In this document: piece after piece, positions 44,812 through 53,747 of the stretch
How the letters are laid out: each line of letters starts with the position of its first letter
Position numbering within the stretch: position 1 is the stretch's first letter
Source of the DNA: Paenibacillus maysiensis
GTDB taxonomy: Bacteria > Bacillota > Bacilli > Paenibacillales > Paenibacillaceae
Reading direction: 5' to 3'
Length of the DNA stretch: 64,000 nucleotides
Assembly (NCBI RefSeq): GCF_000520815.1
Contig: NZ_ASRY01000184.1
Coordinates: 1 to 64,000 of the forward strand
Translations under genes and position numbers: made by a program
The notes under the pieces: generated by a model
Seen by the model: only the letters and a program-made list of their open reading frames with translations
The model's database searches: none
Told to the model about the DNA's origin: nothing

Positions 44812-45390
44812 ATGTCACCCAGAAACGGAGTGAAGCTGCAAGATATTTTACAGGCTGCCGAGGACATTGCCAATGAACGGGGGATGGGCGATGTCACGCT
44901 CACCACGCTGGCGCAGAAGCTGCACATTCGCCCCCCGTCTTTGTATAACCATGTGGACGGGTTGAACGGACTGCGCCAAGTGCTGGCTCTGCACAGCCTG
45001 CGACAGTTGGAGGAAGCTTTGATGAGTGCGGCGGTTGGCAGAGCGGGTGACGATGCAATGACCGCTATGGGGAAAGCCTATATGCGATATGCCCGCGAGC
45101 GACCCGGTTTGTATGAAGCGATGCTGTATGCAACAGATCGAAATGATCCCGAAATGAGGCGTGCTGCGGATCGCGTAGCGGGGCTTGTTATTTCTGTTCT
45201 GTCCAGCGGCTACGGATTTAGGGAAGAGGATTGTGTTCATGCGGCGAGGGGATTCCGCAGTCTGCTTCACGGTTTTGCCTCGCTCGAACAAAATGGCGGT
45301 TTTGGTTTACCCGTGGAAGTGGATCGGAGTATTGAAGTCATGCTGAATACTTTTTTGGCAGGGCTACATGTGCAGCAGAAACGGGGATAA
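44812..45390 (+). CDS. TetR-family transcriptional regulator
   Basis: A 192-residue repressor. The N-terminal HTH reads KLQDILQAAEDIANERGMGDVTLTTLAQKLHIRPPSLYNHVDGLNGL; the C-terminal domain matches the WHG/TetR_C_33-like ligand domain (MGKAYMRYARERPGLYEAMLY). ATG 44812 is 8 bases behind AAAGGAG; ATG 44806 would be only 2. A palindrome upstream suggests self-repression. Targets may include fetAB and the yrdB/MBL region, which carries the same palindrome. Confidence 0.85.
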   Translation: MSPRNGVKLQDILQAAEDIANERGMGDVTLTTLAQKLHIRPPSLYNHVDGLNGLRQVLALHSLRQLEEALMSAAVGRAGDDAMTAMGKAYMRYARERPGLYEAMLYATDRNDPEMRRAADRVAGLVISVLSSGYGFREEDCVHAARGFRSLLHGFASLEQNGGFGLPVEVDRSIEVMLNTFLAGLHVQQKRG

Positions 45391-45560
45391 CATGAGAAAC
45401 GAACACGGTTCCCTTTCCTGGTAATGGTTTCTATTCAGTAAAATGTATAATTATCTGTTCTGTGCAGCAAAAAATTGATATACTCGAAAAATACTGCTTA
45501 ACAGCCGGATGTGGAACCGGTTTTACAGAAATGATTCAAAGGATATTAGGGGGATTGTGG

Positions 45561-46967
45561 ATGCAACAGATTTTACAGGATGTGATCGGTGTAATTAACG
45601 ACTTTTTCTGGTCCAAGTTGTTGATTGTCATGCTGATCGCGTTGGGACTATTTTTTACGTTCCGCACTAAGGGTCTGCAAGTACGAATGATCGGAGACAT
45701 GTTCCGGGTCCTCAAAGAATCAAAACGCGGCTCCCGAGACAGCATTTCGCCTTTTCAAGCATTTTGTATCAGCATGGCGGCGCGCGTGGGTACGGGTAAC
45801 ATTACAGGGATTGCTCTTGCCATTGCGCTGGGCGGTCCGGGTGCGGTGTTCTGGATGTGGATCATTGCGATCATCGGCTCGGCCTCGAGCTTCGTCGAAA
45901 GTACATTAGCACAGGTATATAAAGTGAAGGACAAAGACGGATTCCGTGGCGGGCCGGCGTATTACATGGAGATCGGATTGAAAAAGCGGTGGATGGGTAT
46001 CGTTTTTGCGATACTGATTACACTGAGCTTTGGTCTGGTCTTTAACGCGGTGCAGTCCAATACGATTACGCTGGCTTTTGAAAATGCCTTCGGCACGAGT
46101 CGGCTGGTCGTGGGTCTGCTGATGGCGGCTGTGTTTGCGGTCATCATTTTTGGGGGGATCAAGCGGATTGCCAAAATGTCCGAATATATCGTCATCGTAC
46201 TGGCGGTGCTGTATATCGGAATTGCGCTGTTTATTGTGATCATTAATATTCAGCAATTGCCGCAGGTGTTGTCCCTGATTGTACGTAGTGCATTCGGTTT
46301 CGAGCAGGTTGCGGGAGGCTCCATCGGGGCAGCTTTGATGCATGGCATCAAGCGTGGTTTATTTTCCAATGAAGCAGGAATGGGGAGCGCACCGAATGCG
46401 GCTGCTACCGCAGACACCAGCCATCCGGTCAAGCAAGGCTTGATTCAGGCATTCGGGGTGCTGACGGATACGCTTATTATTTGTACGAGCACGGCAATGA
46501 TTATTTTGTTATCCGGTGCGTATACGAAGCCGGGACTTAGTGGTATTGAGCTGACCCAGGCGGCTCTTAGTGTGCACATCGGCCCGTGGGCGTCCGGTTT
46601 TCTTGCCATCATGGTATTCCTGTTCGCTTTCAGCACATTGATCGGTAACTACTATTACGGTGAAACGAACATCGAGTTTATGAAATCCAAGAAAATCTGG
46701 GTATGGCTGTATCGCGCTGCTGTAATTGGCATGGTGATTTTCGGAGCGGTGGCTAAAGTGCAACTGGTGTGGGATTTGGCTGATTTATTTATGGGTATGA
46801 TGGTTGTCGTCAACCTGATTGCCATTGCTCTTTTATCCCGAGTGGCTTTCGCAGCTTTAAAGGATTATTCACAGCAGAAAAAGGCGGGTCACGACCCTGT
46901 TTTCTATAAAGATAGCATTCCGGGGCTGGAGCAAGTGGAGTGCTGGGAGCGGGAAGCCAAGCTTTAA
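45561..46967 (+). CDS. sodium:alanine/glycine symporter, AGCS family
   Basis: A 468-residue protein with about eleven helices. Family hallmarks: PFQAFCISMAARVGTGNITGIALAI, GGPGAVFWMW, KDKDGFRGGPAYYME and GLFSNEAGMGSAPNAAA. It imports alanine or glycine with Na+. ATG 45561 follows GGGGG; the frame is open from 45462 but without a site. Similar to AlsT/DagA; the exact substrate is inferred from family. Confidence 0.88.
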   Translation: MQQILQDVIGVINDFFWSKLLIVMLIALGLFFTFRTKGLQVRMIGDMFRVLKESKRGSRDSISPFQAFCISMAARVGTGNITGIALAIALGGPGAVFWMWIIAIIGSASSFVESTLAQVYKVKDKDGFRGGPAYYMEIGLKKRWMGIVFAILITLSFGLVFNAVQSNTITLAFENAFGTSRLVVGLLMAAVFAVIIFGGIKRIAKMSEYIVIVLAVLYIGIALFIVIINIQQLPQVLSLIVRSAFGFEQVAGGSIGAALMHGIKRGLFSNEAGMGSAPNAAATADTSHPVKQGLIQAFGVLTDTLIICTSTAMIILLSGAYTKPGLSGIELTQAALSVHIGPWASGFLAIMVFLFAFSTLIGNYYYGETNIEFMKSKKIWVWLYRAAVIGMVIFGAVAKVQLVWDLADLFMGMMVVVNLIAIALLSRVAFAALKDYSQQKKAGHDPVFYKDSIPGLEQVECWEREAKL

Positions 46968-47051
46968 GACAACACCTGAGTACAAGCTCGGCGCACCGAT
47001 CTGATTGCGTCTTGAACCATACGGGTAAATACGAGGGATGACCCTTCCGTT

Positions 47052-47180
47052 AGCACTTTTTCCCGTGAGGATGTAGCGGCAGTAGTGGTAGCGGCAGTGG
47101 ATGAACGGCAGACGTATCACCGTGCGATTAATCTGGCGTCAGGCAGCACGTCCATTGCTGAGGCTATCCGGCAGGGTTGA
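47052..47180 (+). pseudogene. 3' remnant of an NAD(P)-binding oxidoreductase
   Basis: About 40 codons containing SREDVAAVVVAAVDERQTYHRA and SGSTSIAEAIRQG, ending TGA. This is the C-terminal end of NmrA/epimerase-like SDR proteins. No start, ribosome site or cofactor-binding N-terminus is present. A terminator follows. Confidence 0.55.
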
Positions 47181-47216
47181 TGGATAGAGGAACATTCGCA
47201 TCATAGTTGGAGAGAG

Positions 47217-47253
47217 GCAGACCAACGGTATTATTCCGAGGTCTGCTTTTTTT
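47217..47253 (+). terminator. terminator after the oxidoreductase remnant
   Basis: GCAGACC / GGTCTGC stem with a 16-base loop and seven T; probably now ends the symporter transcript. Confidence 0.75.
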
Positions 47254-47271
47254 GCTGCTTCTTTTGGCTAT

Positions 47272-47619
47272 TTATTGTCCCCACCATTGCATGAGAAGGT
47301 GATTAACGACAAACGTGCAGGCCAGGATGATAGCCCAAAGTGGCCGTTCGCTGGCAGACAGCGCCGCAGTCGCTAAACCGAAAATAACCAGTTCAGCGCC
47401 AAGATGGGCCCAACCTTGAAGGGGAAAGGAGGCGGCAGGAGAAACGAAGAGTCCCCAAAAGATCATCACGAAAACAGGCACTCCCACCCCTTGTACCAGT
47501 CGTATAGGTACGTTAACTCCTGTTTTAAACCCCCAATATGCAAAAGCGACAATACCGCAGACTTCCAGCAGGAAACGGACAGCCCAATTGAGCATTTTTA
47601 ATCCCGAAAGCAGTTCCAA
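47272..47619 (-). CDS. yrdB: YrdB-family membrane protein (DUF2568)
   Basis: A 115-residue protein with four hydrophobic segments: LNWAVRFLLEVCGIVAFAYWGF, VPVFVMIFWGLFVSP, ELVIFGLATAAL and WAIILACTFVVNHLLM, the typical YrdB pattern. Function unknown. TTG 47619 has GGAGAGG nine bases upstream; the frame runs to ATG 47646 without a site. It is divergent to the MBL hydrolase gene and shares its operator region. Confidence 0.75.
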   Translation of the reverse strand: MELLSGLKMLNWAVRFLLEVCGIVAFAYWGFKTGVNVPIRLVQGVGVPVFVMIFWGLFVSPAASFPLQGWAHLGAELVIFGLATAALSASERPLWAIILACTFVVNHLLMQWWGQ

Positions 47620-47684
47620 GTAAATGATCCTCTCCTTTAGCTCCATGTGATAAATACAAACTCCAGTCCATAACAGCGAAAAAA

Positions 47685-47740
47685 TTTGATTTAAACTAAC
47701 TATATTACTTATAATACTAATACAATTAGTTTAAATCAAA
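47685..47740. promoter_or_regulatory. dyad-symmetric operator region between yrdB and the MBL gene
   Basis: Outer arms TTTGATTTAAACTAACT (47685-47701) and AATTAGTTTAAATCAAA (47724-47740) are inverted repeats with 16 of 17 positions matching. Inside, ACTAATACAATTAGT (47716-47730) repeats the palindrome found before the TetR gene. TTGATT (47686) and TATAAT (47710) with 18 bases between form a likely promoter for the MBL gene, so a bound repressor would cover it. Confidence 0.6.
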
Positions 47741-47757
47741 ACAAGGAGCTGAGATGA

Positions 47758-48471
47758 ATGCGTATCGTTCAAGTGCAGCATGTGTATCAATTGACATTTA
47801 TGCCTCGACTGTTCCCGGTGAACTGTTACTTGGTGGAGGAGAACGATGGGCTCACCCTGATCGATGCCGGATTGCCTTACAGTGCCAAAGGTATTGAACA
47901 GGCCGCTGCGCGGATAGGCCAGCCAATTATACGAATTGTACTTACCCACGCCCATGAGGATCATGTGGGTGCGCTGGATCGGTTGAGGGCAAGGTATCCT
48001 GATGCACAAGTATTCATTTCCAGACGGGATGCGCGGCTGCTGCAGGGCGATGTATCGCTGGAGACAGATGAACCGGATACTCCCATTCGGGGCAGTGTGC
48101 CGAAGCGTATTCTTACCCAGCCTGATGTTTTGCTGGAGGATGGGGATCATGTAGGCGCGCTGCTGGCGATCAGCGCGCCGGGACACACGCCGGGCTCGAT
48201 GGCATTTCTGGACACTCGTACCCGTGCGTTGATTGCAGGCGACGCCTTTCAGGTCCGAGGGGGTGTGGCGGTGTCGGGAAGGCTCAAGCCGCTGTTTCCA
48301 TTTCCCGCACTGGCTACCTGGAACAAGGCAAGCTCGCTGGAAAGCGCCAAAAAGCTAGCGCTTTTCAAACCGTCTTTATTGGCTGTCGGTCACGGTAACA
48401 TGCTACAGCATCCGCAGTCTCAACTGGAAAGGGCAATTGAGGAGATGGGGCAGCAATGTACAGCGCAATGA
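47758..48471 (+). CDS. metallo-beta-lactamase-fold hydrolase
   Basis: A 237-residue soluble protein. Metal motif THAHEDHVGA (HxHxDH, ~61-70), further ligands in GHTPGSMAF (~140) and IAGDAFQ (~160), and a late His in AVGHGNM. Glyoxalase-II/YqjP-like MBL enzymes hydrolyse thioesters or lactones; quorum-quenching lactonase activity is possible but unproven. AAGGAG is 8-9 bases before the ATG. Expression likely follows the operator region just upstream. Confidence 0.82.
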   Translation: MRIVQVQHVYQLTFMPRLFPVNCYLVEENDGLTLIDAGLPYSAKGIEQAAARIGQPIIRIVLTHAHEDHVGALDRLRARYPDAQVFISRRDARLLQGDVSLETDEPDTPIRGSVPKRILTQPDVLLEDGDHVGALLAISAPGHTPGSMAFLDTRTRALIAGDAFQVRGGVAVSGRLKPLFPFPALATWNKASSLESAKKLALFKPSLLAVGHGNMLQHPQSQLERAIEEMGQQCTAQ

Positions 48472-48557
48472 CGCCACATTCAGCCAGAACTCACAAAGTC
48501 CTCAGCTAAGGCAGATACAATATGAGGAAAATAGAAGCAGAGAGAGGTGTATCGGAT

Positions 48558-48713
48558 TTGAACGTTTGGAAAGCGAACGGTCTGAAATATATACTTCTAT
48601 GTAGTCTCATATTGTGTGCTGTCGCTAGTGTTGTTTCTTTATGGAGTTATTCAGGCAGCATCGGCTCTACGGATGCTTTCAGTCCAACATGGGAGCGTCT
48701 TCCCAGGGTGTGA
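48558..48713 (+). CDS. small single-helix membrane protein, unknown
   Basis: A 51-residue product (from TTG 48558, GAGAGG upstream; the frame is open from ATG 48522) with one helix YILLCSLILCAVASVVSLW and a short polar tail. It follows the MBL gene by 86 bases on the same strand. No family recognised. Confidence 0.4.
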   Translation: MNVWKANGLKYILLCSLILCAVASVVSLWSYSGSIGSTDAFSPTWERLPRV

Positions 48714-48760
48714 GCACAACGATGGAAAGATAGCAGGTTGTCATATGTAAGAACAAAAGA

Positions 48761-48831
48761 AACCGCTCTTGGGCAAATGGGAAGTGGTGGTCAAGTCGCC
48801 ACCAACCACAAGCTCAAAGAAGCGGTTTTTT
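48761..48831. terminator. bidirectional terminator between the small protein gene and the Fnr-type gene
   Basis: Outer stem AACCGCT / AGCGGTTTTTT and an inner GTGGTGG / CCACC hairpin; serves the convergent transcripts. Confidence 0.7.
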
Positions 48832-48833
48832 AT

Positions 48834-49553
48834 TCAATCTATATATTCGTTCAGTTTCTGTACATCGCAGATGGTAATCTCTCGTGTACCCTTAATATGA
48901 ATAATCCCCAGCTGTTCAAATTTTGCGAATTTGCGACTGATGGTTTCGCGTGTGACACCAACATAATTAGCCATTTCTTCGCGTGAAAGGGGGAGATTTA
49001 TTTTAATGTAGGAGCCGTCCGGCTTGCCGTATTTATGCCCAAGTTCAAGAATCATATAGGCAATACGGATTTCCGGGTCCTTGGTAGCCAGGCTTTGAGC
49101 CAGCTTTTCGGTATGTGCCAAGCGTTTAGTAATGGTTTTGAGCAGCTTTAAAGAGATATCGGGATTGTTGCGGATCAATTGCTCCATATCATCCTTGGTG
49201 AGCATACAAATATCCGTATTTTTTAAGGCATAGGCACTAAAATTACTCAGCTCGTCACTGTTAAATATATTCAACTCGCCAAAAAAATCGCCAGTTGTCA
49301 GAATGTGCAGAATTTGTTCTTTGCCCTGAGGCGTCATCTTCAGAAGCTTGACATGCCCGCTTTTAATAATGTACAGCGTATCGGAAGCCTGTTCCTCCAC
49401 AATCAAGGCCTCGCCTTTCTGATATTTTCGGTGTCGGATCATGGAGCTGACCTTACACAAATCTTCGCCGGACAAAGAGGAAAAGATAGGCACTTTGCGG
49501 GCACAGGGCTCCTTTTCGCACTGGCAGGGGCAGGACATCTCATTCACATTCAT
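48834..49553 (-). CDS. fnr: Crp/Fnr-family regulator with N-terminal cysteine cluster
   Basis: A 239-residue regulator. The N-terminus has SCPCQCEKEPC (Cys 8, 10, 12, 17), suited to hold an oxygen- or NO-sensitive Fe-S cluster. The cyclic-nucleotide-binding-like beta roll (FSSLSGEDLCK..ALIVEEQASDTLYIIKSGHVKLL..GDFFGELNIF) and the HTH (LSREEMANYVGVTRETISRKFAKFEQLGII) follow; E and R of the recognition helix are those that read TGTGA. It is last in the flavodiiron/rubredoxin unit, and a matching palindrome lies before the first gene, so it probably controls its own unit. Confidence 0.85.
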   Translation of the reverse strand: MNVNEMSCPCQCEKEPCARKVPIFSSLSGEDLCKVSSMIRHRKYQKGEALIVEEQASDTLYIIKSGHVKLLKMTPQGKEQILHILTTGDFFGELNIFNSDELSNFSAYALKNTDICMLTKDDMEQLIRNNPDISLKLLKTITKRLAHTEKLAQSLATKDPEIRIAYMILELGHKYGKPDGSYIKINLPLSREEMANYVGVTRETISRKFAKFEQLGIIHIKGTREITICDVQKLNEYID

Positions 49554-49599
49554 TCACTCCATTCATAAACCGGAAACTACAGGTTATAGCGCATGGTTG

Positions 49600-49770
49600 T
49601 TATTCTGCATCATCTATTGGGGCAAAATGGCTTTGATCCTCACCGCAGACTGGACAAACCCAGTCTTCCGGAAGGTCTTCAAACGCTGTACCAGGCATAA
49701 CGTCTTCATCGGGATCACCCATAGCAGGATCATAAACGTATCCACAGGGCTGACATACATATTTTTTCAT
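49600..49770 (-). CDS. rubredoxin
   Basis: A 56-residue iron protein: [20 protein letters not shown].., later [14 protein letters not shown]. Two C-x-x-C pairs (Cys 6, 9, 39, 42) ligate one Fe. It shuttles electrons from the NADH:rubredoxin reductase to the flavodiiron protein. Its ATG is two bases after the reductase stop codon, with AAGGAG in the end of that gene. Too short for many gene lists, but the motif and position are decisive. Confidence 0.93.
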   Translation of the reverse strand: MKKYVCQPCGYVYDPAMGDPDEDVMPGTAFEDLPEDWVCPVCGEDQSHFAPIDDAE

Positions 49771-49772
49771 CT

Positions 49773-50966
49773 TTAGTTCTCCTTGTCATTTAAAATTTTT
49801 GTAAGCTCTGGCGCATCTGGTTTGAGTCCTTGGATGATGGCTGTTTTATATGGAAGTGAAGCGAGAGCATCTCCAAAGCCAATCACGCCGCAGATAGAGC
49901 CATTTTGTATGAACATACGTGTATAGGAAGCTCGATTTTTATTAATCAGGCTGGTGTCGCAGACGTGTTCATCTACTAGACCGATGGAAAAGAGAGGGGA
50001 TTCGTAGCAGTTCGAAAGGGTTACAGGGAGGGTACGCTGATAGCTGACGGATGCGCCCGCCATATTAGCGCCTGCTATTTTTCCCTGCTCCATTGCGCTT
50101 TCCCATAACCCATCTACTTTACTCTGAAATTCGGCTGCATCACCTGCCGCATAGATATTGGCGGAGCTGGTCTCCATCTGTGCGTTCACCAAGATGCCGT
50201 GTCCAATATCAAGGCCGATTTGGCGAGCAAGCTCCGTATTAGGTACAATTCCGATGGAATACACGACATGCTCGCAGGGAATTACAGAGCCGTCCTCTAG
50301 TTCTACACCTTCTACATGATCTGTGCCTGTAATACGCTGTACGCCTTGCCCAAGGTATACCTGAGTACCCCGTTCGGTCATACGATCGGTCAAAATAGCG
50401 GAGGCCTTTTCATCTAGCTGGCGGGGCATAAGCCGATGCGAAGCTTCCAGTATGGTTACAGCATACCCTGCTTGCTGGAAGGACCAGGCGGTTTCCACGC
50501 CTTGAATACCGCCGCCGATGATACATATCCGGTCTTCCTGTCGCAATTCTGCTTTAAGGCTATCTGCATCTTGTCGAAAACGGATATTGTGAACGTTCCT
50601 TAGTGAAGCTCCGTCCAGCACAAGCTTACGGTTGTGGGCTCCTGTACACAGCAGCAGCTTGTCATAAGCAACGGTCTGCCCATTTGCCGTTTCAATGGTG
50701 CAGTCCTCTGCATGTATCGCGGTGACCTTGATGCCGGAATAAACATGAATTCGTTGGTTGGCAAACCATTTTTCCTTTTTGATTAGGATTTTGTCGCTGT
50801 GCAAATCAGTGAATAGTCCCTTGGAAAGTTTGACTCTGTTATACGGAAAGGATGCTTCCTCCCCGTAAATAGAAATTTCGGCCAGCTCATCATGATCTCT
50901 AATTGCTTTTGCCGCGTTGACGGCGGCGACACTGCCTCCGATAATAACGTAATGTTGGTTACCCAT
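49773..50966 (-). CDS. NADH:rubredoxin oxidoreductase (FAD-dependent)
   Basis: A 397-residue class of pyridine nucleotide-disulfide reductase without redox Cys. FAD motif [16 protein letters not shown] at the N-terminus, NAD motif [19 protein letters not shown] (~150), and the second FAD motif [10 protein letters not shown] (~275). It passes electrons from NADH to rubredoxin. Position between the flavodiiron protein and rubredoxin genes gives the assignment; nitrite reductase large-subunit-like enzymes are the nearest alternative. Confidence 0.87.
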   Translation of the reverse strand: MGNQHYVIIGGSVAAVNAAKAIRDHDELAEISIYGEEASFPYNRVKLSKGLFTDLHSDKILIKKEKWFANQRIHVYSGIKVTAIHAEDCTIETANGQTVAYDKLLLCTGAHNRKLVLDGASLRNVHNIRFRQDADSLKAELRQEDRICIIGGGIQGVETAWSFQQAGYAVTILEASHRLMPRQLDEKASAILTDRMTERGTQVYLGQGVQRITGTDHVEGVELEDGSVIPCEHVVYSIGIVPNTELARQIGLDIGHGILVNAQMETSSANIYAAGDAAEFQSKVDGLWESAMEQGKIAGANMAGASVSYQRTLPVTLSNCYESPLFSIGLVDEHVCDTSLINKNRASYTRMFIQNGSICGVIGFGDALASLPYKTAIIQGLKPDAPELTKILNDKEN

Positions 50967-51002
50967 TCAGTATCTCTCCTATTCGCTATACGCTACTGTG
51001 TT

Positions 51003-52238
51003 TTAAATAACACTAAGCAGTAGATCTGAGACAAATTCAGCGGCATTTTTAATTTTTTTCACTTTTTCAACTTCTGTAGGAGAGAAACGAATACGTACTG
51101 GGAATTCCACATGGGTCATACCCGTTGATTTGATGACATCTGAAGTGCTTTGGACCTTCATATTGGTACCGTTCAAGTAATCCTGTACGACTTCAATGGC
51201 TTCCCCGCTCCAGCCGTAGGAACCAAAGGCAGCAGCCAGCTTGCCTTCCAGATTCATCTTTTGCATTTGTTGCAATAGGTCTTCCAATTTGCCCGTCATG
51301 TCGGCATATTTGGTAGAGCTACCGACGAAAACAGCATCCGCAGAGGCAATACTATTCAATATTTCCGTTTCATCGGCTTTATCCACGTCCCATAGCTCCA
51401 CCTTGATTTGGTTCTCCAAAAAGCAGTCTTTCAGGATGTTTGCCATTTTTTTAGTATTATTTTTTAGGGTGGCATAGACAATTGCTACTTTTTTATCATC
51501 CTTGGTTTCGGTACTCATAGAGGCGTACAAATCGATAAACTTGGCAATGTCATGTCGGATCGCGAAGCCGTGGGAAGGAGCAATCATCTCAATATCCAGG
51601 CCAGAAACAGCTTCGATTAATGTACGCACATATCTGCGATGCGGATGAATAATAGCCTGATAGTATCCGATAAAGTCCTCGGTGATATCAAAACCAGCCT
51701 CATCAGCAAATAGATGCTCCACAGCCACGTGTGTACTGAAAATATCGCAAGGGAACAAGATTTTATCCTCGATGCAGTACGTAATCATGGTTTCTTCTGT
51801 ATGGAGGTAAGGCGTTTCCTTGAACAGCAGCGTCTTGCCTCCAATATCCAGTTGGTCCCCGTCCTTGATTACGAGGAAATTGCGATGCTGAAGCTTGTAC
51901 ATTTGTTGAATTTCCGGAACGGCAATCTCAGTGCAGACAATCGTAGCGTTCGTTGCCTTGGAAGCAAGTGCCGCCAATCCGCCCGAGTGATCTGGTTCCG
52001 TGTGATTGACGATAATATATTGAATGTCCAGCGGATCGATCAATTCGGTTACAGCTTCGGCGAATTCTCTACCGAATGCCATATCCACGGTATCCACAAT
52101 GGTTGGTTTTCCAGTTTTCAATAGATATGCATTATAGGTTGTACCCTTAGATAGTAGAAGACGATGAAAGGGAACCTCACGATTATCAATTTTTCCTACC
52201 CAATAAATATCCTTTGCCAGTTGAAATCCGGGCTTCAT
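51003..52238 (-). CDS. fprA: flavodiiron protein, FprA family
   Basis: A 411-residue protein: N-terminal MBL-like diiron domain with NHTEPDHSGG (HxExDH, ~79-86), further ligands in HTEETMITY and PSHGFAIRHD, then a C-terminal flavodoxin domain (VAIVYATLKNNTKKMA..) with FMN site VFVGSSTKYADMTG. Such proteins reduce O2 to water or NO to N2O using rubredoxin electrons. It heads the operon fprA - reductase - rubredoxin - fnr. GGAGG precedes the ATG. Confidence 0.92.
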   Translation of the reverse strand: MKPGFQLAKDIYWVGKIDNREVPFHRLLLSKGTTYNAYLLKTGKPTIVDTVDMAFGREFAEAVTELIDPLDIQYIIVNHTEPDHSGGLAALASKATNATIVCTEIAVPEIQQMYKLQHRNFLVIKDGDQLDIGGKTLLFKETPYLHTEETMITYCIEDKILFPCDIFSTHVAVEHLFADEAGFDITEDFIGYYQAIIHPHRRYVRTLIEAVSGLDIEMIAPSHGFAIRHDIAKFIDLYASMSTETKDDKKVAIVYATLKNNTKKMANILKDCFLENQIKVELWDVDKADETEILNSIASADAVFVGSSTKYADMTGKLEDLLQQMQKMNLEGKLAAAFGSYGWSGEAIEVVQDYLNGTNMKVQSTSDVIKSTGMTHVEFPVRIRFSPTEVEKVKKIKNAAEFVSDLLLSVI

Positions 52239-52364
52239 AGGAACAACCTCCTGCTTGTTTTTGTTTGTCTGACACCATTCGATTCTAGTTGAATGGGACC
52301 ATGAAAAAGAGGATTGAAATCAAATTTTTGAATATTTCAAAATATTTATGACTTAAATTTATAT

Positions 52365-52382
52365 TTGTGATTGCAATCACAA
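52365..52382. promoter_or_regulatory. Fnr-type palindrome between fprA and the cupin gene
   Basis: TTGTGATTGCAATCACAA is a perfect 18-base palindrome and contains TGTGA-N6-TCACA, the Gram-positive Fnr box. It lies 127 bases before fprA and 113 before the divergent cupin gene, and can serve both. The local regulator has the matching E/R recognition helix. Confidence 0.8.
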
Positions 52383-52494
52383 GTCCGGCGTAATAATCAA
52401 ATACAATAAGACCGTATAGATTGAAGCCTGAGAATATGTCAGGTATACAATCCATCATAGACAAATCCAATTTCAAACAGGAGAGTGAATCTAC

Positions 52495-52836
52495 ATGAAA
52501 AAATCAAACCTCATTCAATTTCAGGAATATAAAGAAGCTGCCTTTACTAAACGAATTGTGCATAAGGAAGCCGACAATGTAATTTTTATTCTCAACTTTA
52601 CTCCTAATGCTGAACTGCCAACACATAATCATCCAGGAGCAAATGTATATTTGCTTGTTCTTGAAGGTAACGGTACTGTAACTGTGAATGGTGAAGAAAC
52701 GGAAGTGGTCCAAGGGGATATGATCCATATTACCGGAGATGAGCGCTTTTCCTATCGCGGTGGTGCGGAGGCGAATTCCAGCCTGCATGTGGTGTTGACC
52801 AAAACGCCAAGTGAAAGCTATGCGCAAAATATATAA
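52495..52836 (+). CDS. small cupin-domain protein
   Basis: A 113-residue single cupin. Metal motif 1 LPTHNHPGANVYLLVLEGNG (His, His, Glu) and motif 2 EVVQGDMIHITGDERFSYRG. Such proteins bind a metal and may sense or process small ligands; it is shared in several anaerobic stress regulons. It is divergent to fprA across the Fnr-type palindrome, so co-regulation with the O2/NO unit is likely. CAGGAGAG precedes the ATG. Confidence 0.8.
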   Translation: MKKSNLIQFQEYKEAAFTKRIVHKEADNVIFILNFTPNAELPTHNHPGANVYLLVLEGNGTVTVNGEETEVVQGDMIHITGDERFSYRGGAEANSSLHVVLTKTPSESYAQNI

Positions 52837-52878
52837 ATTATAAAAATCAGAAGAAGAGGAAAAGAACTCCACATATAA

Positions 52879-52915
52879 AAAAGCCGCTTGGGCATTAAGC
52901 CAAGCGGCTTTCTTT
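52879..52915. terminator. terminator after the cupin gene
   Basis: AAAGCCGCTTGG / CCAAGCGGCTTTCTTT with a GCATTAAG-type loop. Confidence 0.8.
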
Positions 52916-52926
52916 AGTGGGGGGGG

Positions 52927-53115
52927 TCACACCCCGGAATACGCCATGAACCCACCGTCTACCGGGATCACTGTCCCTGTGACAAAGCCGATGTTTGTTC
53001 ATCCACGAGCCATAGCAGAGTGCCAAGCAGATCGTCTGGTACGCCGAAGCGGCGCATAGGAGTATGGGCAATGATTTTATCCGCACGTTCAGTGAGAGAG
53101 CCGTCCTCATGGGCA
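52927..53115 (-). pseudogene. 3' remnant of a short-chain dehydrogenase (D-mannonate oxidoreductase-like)
   Basis: Minus-strand codons read LTERADKIIAHTPMRRFG and LLGTLLWLVDEQTSA, then, after a one-base frame change, FVTGTVIPVDGGFMAYSG and TGA. This is the C-terminal end of SDR-type fructuronate/mannonate reductases (YjmF-like). The catalytic and cofactor parts are missing. Confidence 0.65.
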
Positions 53116-53184
53116 GGTCGTCTTCGCATGTCCATGTGACATGTAAAAGACGGCCTGCCTTGTTACCGTAAAAGTCTGGCAGCT

Positions 53185-53742
53185 CTACTCCAGATTAGCA
53201 TGTTGACCAAACATAGATTCAGAGGTCAGTCTGCGTAGCTCCATCGTTCTGAGTACCAACGCATCGCCATACAACAGTAAGGTTTGCTCAAATAGTGAGC
53301 CCATAGGCTGAATGGTTTGGTAATCCTTGTTGGACGGGTCCTTGGGGGCGCCCGGAAGCTTGACGATAATATCAGCCAGCTTGCCGATGGTCGATCCGGG
53401 GGAAGTGGTCAGAAGCGCCAGAGAAGCACCGAGCTTCTTCGCCTTTTCTGCCATCGAGGTCAGACTTTTGGTTTCACCAGAGCCTGAACCGATAATCAGC
53501 AAGTCGCCTTCGCTCAAGCCGGGAGTTACTGTTTCCCCGACCACGTAAGCCTGAACACTCATATGCATCAGCCGCATCGCCAGCGAACGGATCATGAAAC
53601 CTGAACGCCCTGCACCTGCCACGAACACTTTATTCGCGGATTCAATGGACTGGATCAGTTGTTCCGATTCTACATCACTGATGAGCTGTGGAACCCATTG
53701 CAGCTCCTTGAGCACCTCGGATAAATATTGAGAGGTTTCCAT
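53185..53742 (-). CDS. hxlB: 6-phospho-3-hexuloisomerase
   Basis: A 185-residue SIS-domain isomerase: VFVAGAGRSGFMIRSLAMRLMHM, VVGETVTPGLSEGDLLIIGSGSGET and LLTTSPGSTIGKLADIIVKLP. It converts 3-hexulose-6-phosphate to fructose-6-phosphate, the second step of formaldehyde fixation by the ribulose monophosphate pathway. It follows hxlA by five bases. Confidence 0.92.
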   Translation of the reverse strand: METSQYLSEVLKELQWVPQLISDVESEQLIQSIESANKVFVAGAGRSGFMIRSLAMRLMHMSVQAYVVGETVTPGLSEGDLLIIGSGSGETKSLTSMAEKAKKLGASLALLTTSPGSTIGKLADIIVKLPGAPKDPSNKDYQTIQPMGSLFEQTLLLYGDALVLRTMELRRLTSESMFGQHANLE

Positions 53743-53747
53743 TGGAA

